DNA from: Streptomyces xanthii
GTDB taxonomy: Bacteria; Actinomycetota; Actinomycetes; Streptomycetales; Streptomycetaceae
Assembly (NCBI RefSeq): GCF_014621695.1
Contig: NZ_CP061281.1
Location: forward strand, 4,092,001 to 4,156,000
Direction of reading: 5' to 3'
Length of the DNA stretch: 64,000 nt
This document shows, one piece after another, positions 62,297 to 64,000 of the stretch. The translations under genes were made by a program, and so were the position numbers. Each line of letters starts with the position of its first letter. The first letter of the stretch is position 1. Below the pieces are notes generated by a model, which saw only the letters and a program-made list of their open reading frames with translations, was not told the DNA's origin and searched no databases.

Positions 62297-63609
62297 GCGT
62301 CGCCCTCCGCGTCCGGCGTGGCCGCGACCGGCACGAACACCGAGACCTCGTAGCCACCGTCGTCCGTCGCGCCCGCCGTCATCTCGCCGCCGAGCATCGC
62401 GACCCGCTCCCGCATGCCGGTGACCCCGTGCCCCGCGCCGGGGCTGGGCTTCACCAGGGCGCCGGGCGGCCCGTTCACGATCCGCAGGCCGAGCCCGCCG
62501 AGCACGTACGCGACCTCCACCCGGGCCGGGGCGCCGGGCGCGTGCCGCAGGACGTTGCTGAGGGCCTCCTGGACGATGCGGTACGCGGACAGCTCGACGC
62601 CGGGCGGCAGTTCACGGACGGCGCCGGTCACGGCACGGTCGACGGTGAGGCCGGCGTCACGGACGTTGTCCAGGAGGCGGTCGAGGTCGGCGAGGGTCGG
62701 CTGCGGCGCGTCCGGCGCCTCGTAGTCCTCGGCCCGTACGACGCCCAGGACCCGGCGCAGCTCGGTGAGGGCCGCCACCGCGTTCTCCCGGATCGTCACG
62801 AACGCCTGCTCCAGCTCCGGCGGCGGGTTCTCCACGCGGTACGGGGCCGCCTCGGCCTGGATGGCGACGACCGACATGTGGTGGGCGACGACGTCGTGCA
62901 GCTCGCGGGCGATGTTCGTACGCTCCTCGAGGAGGGTGCGGCGGTCGCGTTCGACGGCGCCGGCCGTGCGCTCCTGGACGACCTCGCGGCGGGCCGTCCG
63001 GTTGACCTGGACCAGGGTCACCAGGGCGACCGCGATACCCGAGGCGACCAGCATCGGAACGGCGTCGCTGTTGTACCAGTCGCCGCCGGTCACCGGCGTC
63101 ACGACGAACCCGTAGAGCGTGCTCAGCGCCCACATGCCGGCCGCCGTGCGGGGCCCGGTGCGGGCCGCGACGATCATCATCACGAGGGTGTGCCCGACGA
63201 GGCTGCCCGCGGGCCAGGGGGTCGGGGAGCCGCCGGTCACGAAGACGAGGACGGCGGCCGCGCCCAGCGAGACCCACCAGGCGAGGACGGGGCGCAGCAG
63301 CGTGAGCGCCACCGGCGCCGCCACGAGGATTCCGCACAGCACGGCGACGTACGCGTCGGCGCCGAAGCTGACGCTCTCCGCGCCGACGGCGAACGTGAGC
63401 AGGGCGAGGGCCAGCACGGCGGCGTGCGGCAGCACCCCCAGTTCGCCGCGTATCCGGCGCGGGAACATCCGGGTCCAGGGGCCGTCGGCCGCGGCGCGGG
63501 GCAGCGGACGGTACGCCCGCACGTCCCGGAACAGGTCCGCGCGGAGCCCGCTCAGCGCCGCCTTGACCAGGCTGAGCTCGGGGCTGGCGGAGGTGGTCGT
63601 CTCGGTCAT
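62293..63609 (-). CDS. NarL-type two-component sensor histidine kinase 2
   Basis: 438 residues from ATG 63609, chosen because a TACCGT box ends 7 bases before it and no ribosome site exists; an upstream frame to 63681 is possible. About five membrane helices (VLPHAAVLALALLTFAVG, TLVMMIVAARTG and others) precede the HisKA_3 motif TNIARELHDVVAHHMSVVAI and the ATPase boxes VQEALSNVLRHAP and GAGHGVTGMRERVAML. It phosphorylates the coupled regulator. Paralogue of kinase 1, with a different membrane sensor part. Confidence 0.9.
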   Translation of the reverse strand: MTETTTSASPELSLVKAALSGLRADLFRDVRAYRPLPRAAADGPWTRMFPRRIRGELGVLPHAAVLALALLTFAVGAESVSFGADAYVAVLCGILVAAPVALTLLRPVLAWWVSLGAAAVLVFVTGGSPTPWPAGSLVGHTLVMMIVAARTGPRTAAGMWALSTLYGFVVTPVTGGDWYNSDAVPMLVASGIAVALVTLVQVNRTARREVVQERTAGAVERDRRTLLEERTNIARELHDVVAHHMSVVAIQAEAAPYRVENPPPELEQAFVTIRENAVAALTELRRVLGVVRAEDYEAPDAPQPTLADLDRLLDNVRDAGLTVDRAVTGAVRELPPGVELSAYRIVQEALSNVLRHAPGAPARVEVAYVLGGLGLRIVNGPPGALVKPSPGAGHGVTGMRERVAMLGGEMTAGATDDGGYEVSVFVPVAATPDAEGDA

Positions 63610-63622
63610 GCGCCTCACGGTA
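63610..63622 (-). promoter_or_regulatory. Probable leaderless promoter of sensor kinase 2
   Basis: Minus strand TACCGT, 7 bases, then ATG at 63609. Confidence 0.45.
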
Positions 63623-63695
63623 GGCGCCCCACCCACCCCGGGTCGTCCCCACCGGGACGGGTCCCTCCGGGTCCCCCTCAAGTACTACGCGCGGC

Positions 63696-63840
63696 CCTCC
63701 GGGCAGGGGCGGGTGCCTTGTCCTTCCGGGCAGGGGCGGGTGCCTTGGCTCTCCGGGCGGGGACGGGTGCCTTCCGGGTGGGGACGGGTGCTTCCGGGTG
63801 GGGACGGGTGCTTCCGGGCGGGGCGGGTGCCTTTCGGGGG
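63696..63840. repeat. GC-rich tandem repeat tract
   Basis: Six units of 19-27 bp built on CCGGGC(A)GGGG(A/C)CGGGTGC(C)TT, the first three longer, and the last followed by TTCGGGGG. Different unit from the 14-bp tract at 38601. Short antisense frames across it are low-complexity and not credible genes. Confidence 0.8.
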
Positions 63841-63876
63841 CCAGGTCGCAGGCTGGGGCTCAGCCCTGGCCCGCCG

Positions 63877-64000
63877 CCTGCTCCCACCCGCCCGCCCCCT
63901 CCGGGGCCGTCGGCCCGGCACCGGGCGCACCCCACAAGGGCTCGGGGCCGCCCCTAGCGCCGGGCGTACCCCAGAAGGGCTGTTGGCCTGCCTCCGACCG
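63877..64000. other. Gene-free window end with repeated blocks
   Basis: Contains CCTGCTCCCACCCGCCCGCC and CCCTCCGGGG as at 56894-56924, then two near-identical blocks of the type CCGGGCG(C/T)ACCCCA(C/G)AAGGGCT about 45 bp apart. No ORF that I can support. Confidence 0.5.

Noticed and set aside
63678..63935. An 85-aa minus-strand Ala/Pro/Arg repeat protein at the window end
   Set aside because: Low-complexity translation of the GC-rich tandem tract, with no start signals; two overlapping frames look equally open.

Overview
This 64 kb window is high-GC actinobacterial DNA, almost certainly a Streptomyces chromosome arm-proximal or core segment. The reasons are the very high third-position GC, the abundant GTG starts, the dnaK-grpE-dnaJ-hspR operon with HAIR operators, the XRE/DUF397/ATPase regulatory trio, DUF2617, DUF3151 and YbjN-type genes, and numerous TANNNT boxes 6-8 bases before start codons (leaderless transcripts). 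No phage, plasmid, transposase, CRISPR or large secondary-metabolite cluster is visible. The species cannot be named from sequence alone.

Layout. Bases 1-3060: end of an M20 dipeptidase, a tRNA-Gly(CCC), a small zinc-ribbon protein, dcd and a phosphoribosyltransferase. Bases 3071-8621: a Yip1-like membrane protein and three consecutive secreted FG-GAP (integrin-like beta-propeller) proteins on the minus strand. Bases 8843-11125: a large membrane Fe-S reductase. Bases 11425-16141: a small cell-surface glycan cluster (epimerase with a Tyr-to-His change at the catalytic position, degenerate WecA/MraY-like protein, compact FkbM-like protein, GT4, GT2). Bases 16238-20590: the heat-shock operon dnaK-grpE-dnaJ-hspR under two HAIR sites; clpB (33817-36414) has its own HAIR site, so both belong to the HspR regulon. 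Bases 20654-23676: small membrane protein, DUF397/XRE pair, RsbW-like ATPase and a winged-helix protein with a structured leader. Bases 23663-28096: secreted PA14/fibronectin-III proteins arranged around a shared bidirectional promoter. Bases 28139-33685: GNAT, SnoaL-like protein, orphan sugar-binding lipoprotein, two paralogous LuxR-type regulators, a secreted peptide with four DLGWN repeats, a degenerate Rieske-like protein and a PPOX-type protein.

Bases 36462-48956: dispersed inverted-repeat elements, YbjN protein, PIG-V-like mannosyltransferase, a 41-copy 14-bp tandem repeat, aminotransferases, a Cys/Ser/Gly-rich membrane peptide, DUF2617, a membrane spermidine-synthase-like protein, CoxG-like protein, aldose epimerase, pyrE, fbaA, a MalY-type lyase and DUF3151. 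Bases 49101-52205: a tryptophan-to-anthranilate kynurenine operon (kynA, kynU, probable arylformamidase). Bases 52367-63609: secreted hydrolase, acyltransferase, two paralogous NarL-type two-component systems facing each other, and between them a GbsR/MarR repressor divergent from an ABC exporter across a perfect 20-bp palindrome, plus a cytochrome P450. The right end is a second tandem-repeat tract.

The two observations I rate highest are: (1) four promoters with the identical layout ACAACC-N17-GTC (an ECF-sigma-like promoter), each in front of a secreted-protein gene; and (2) the DLGWN-repeat peptide translationally coupled to a Rieske-like protein that has lost its cluster ligands, next to two LuxR-type regulators. 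The latter looks like an undescribed peptide system, but its function is inference only.
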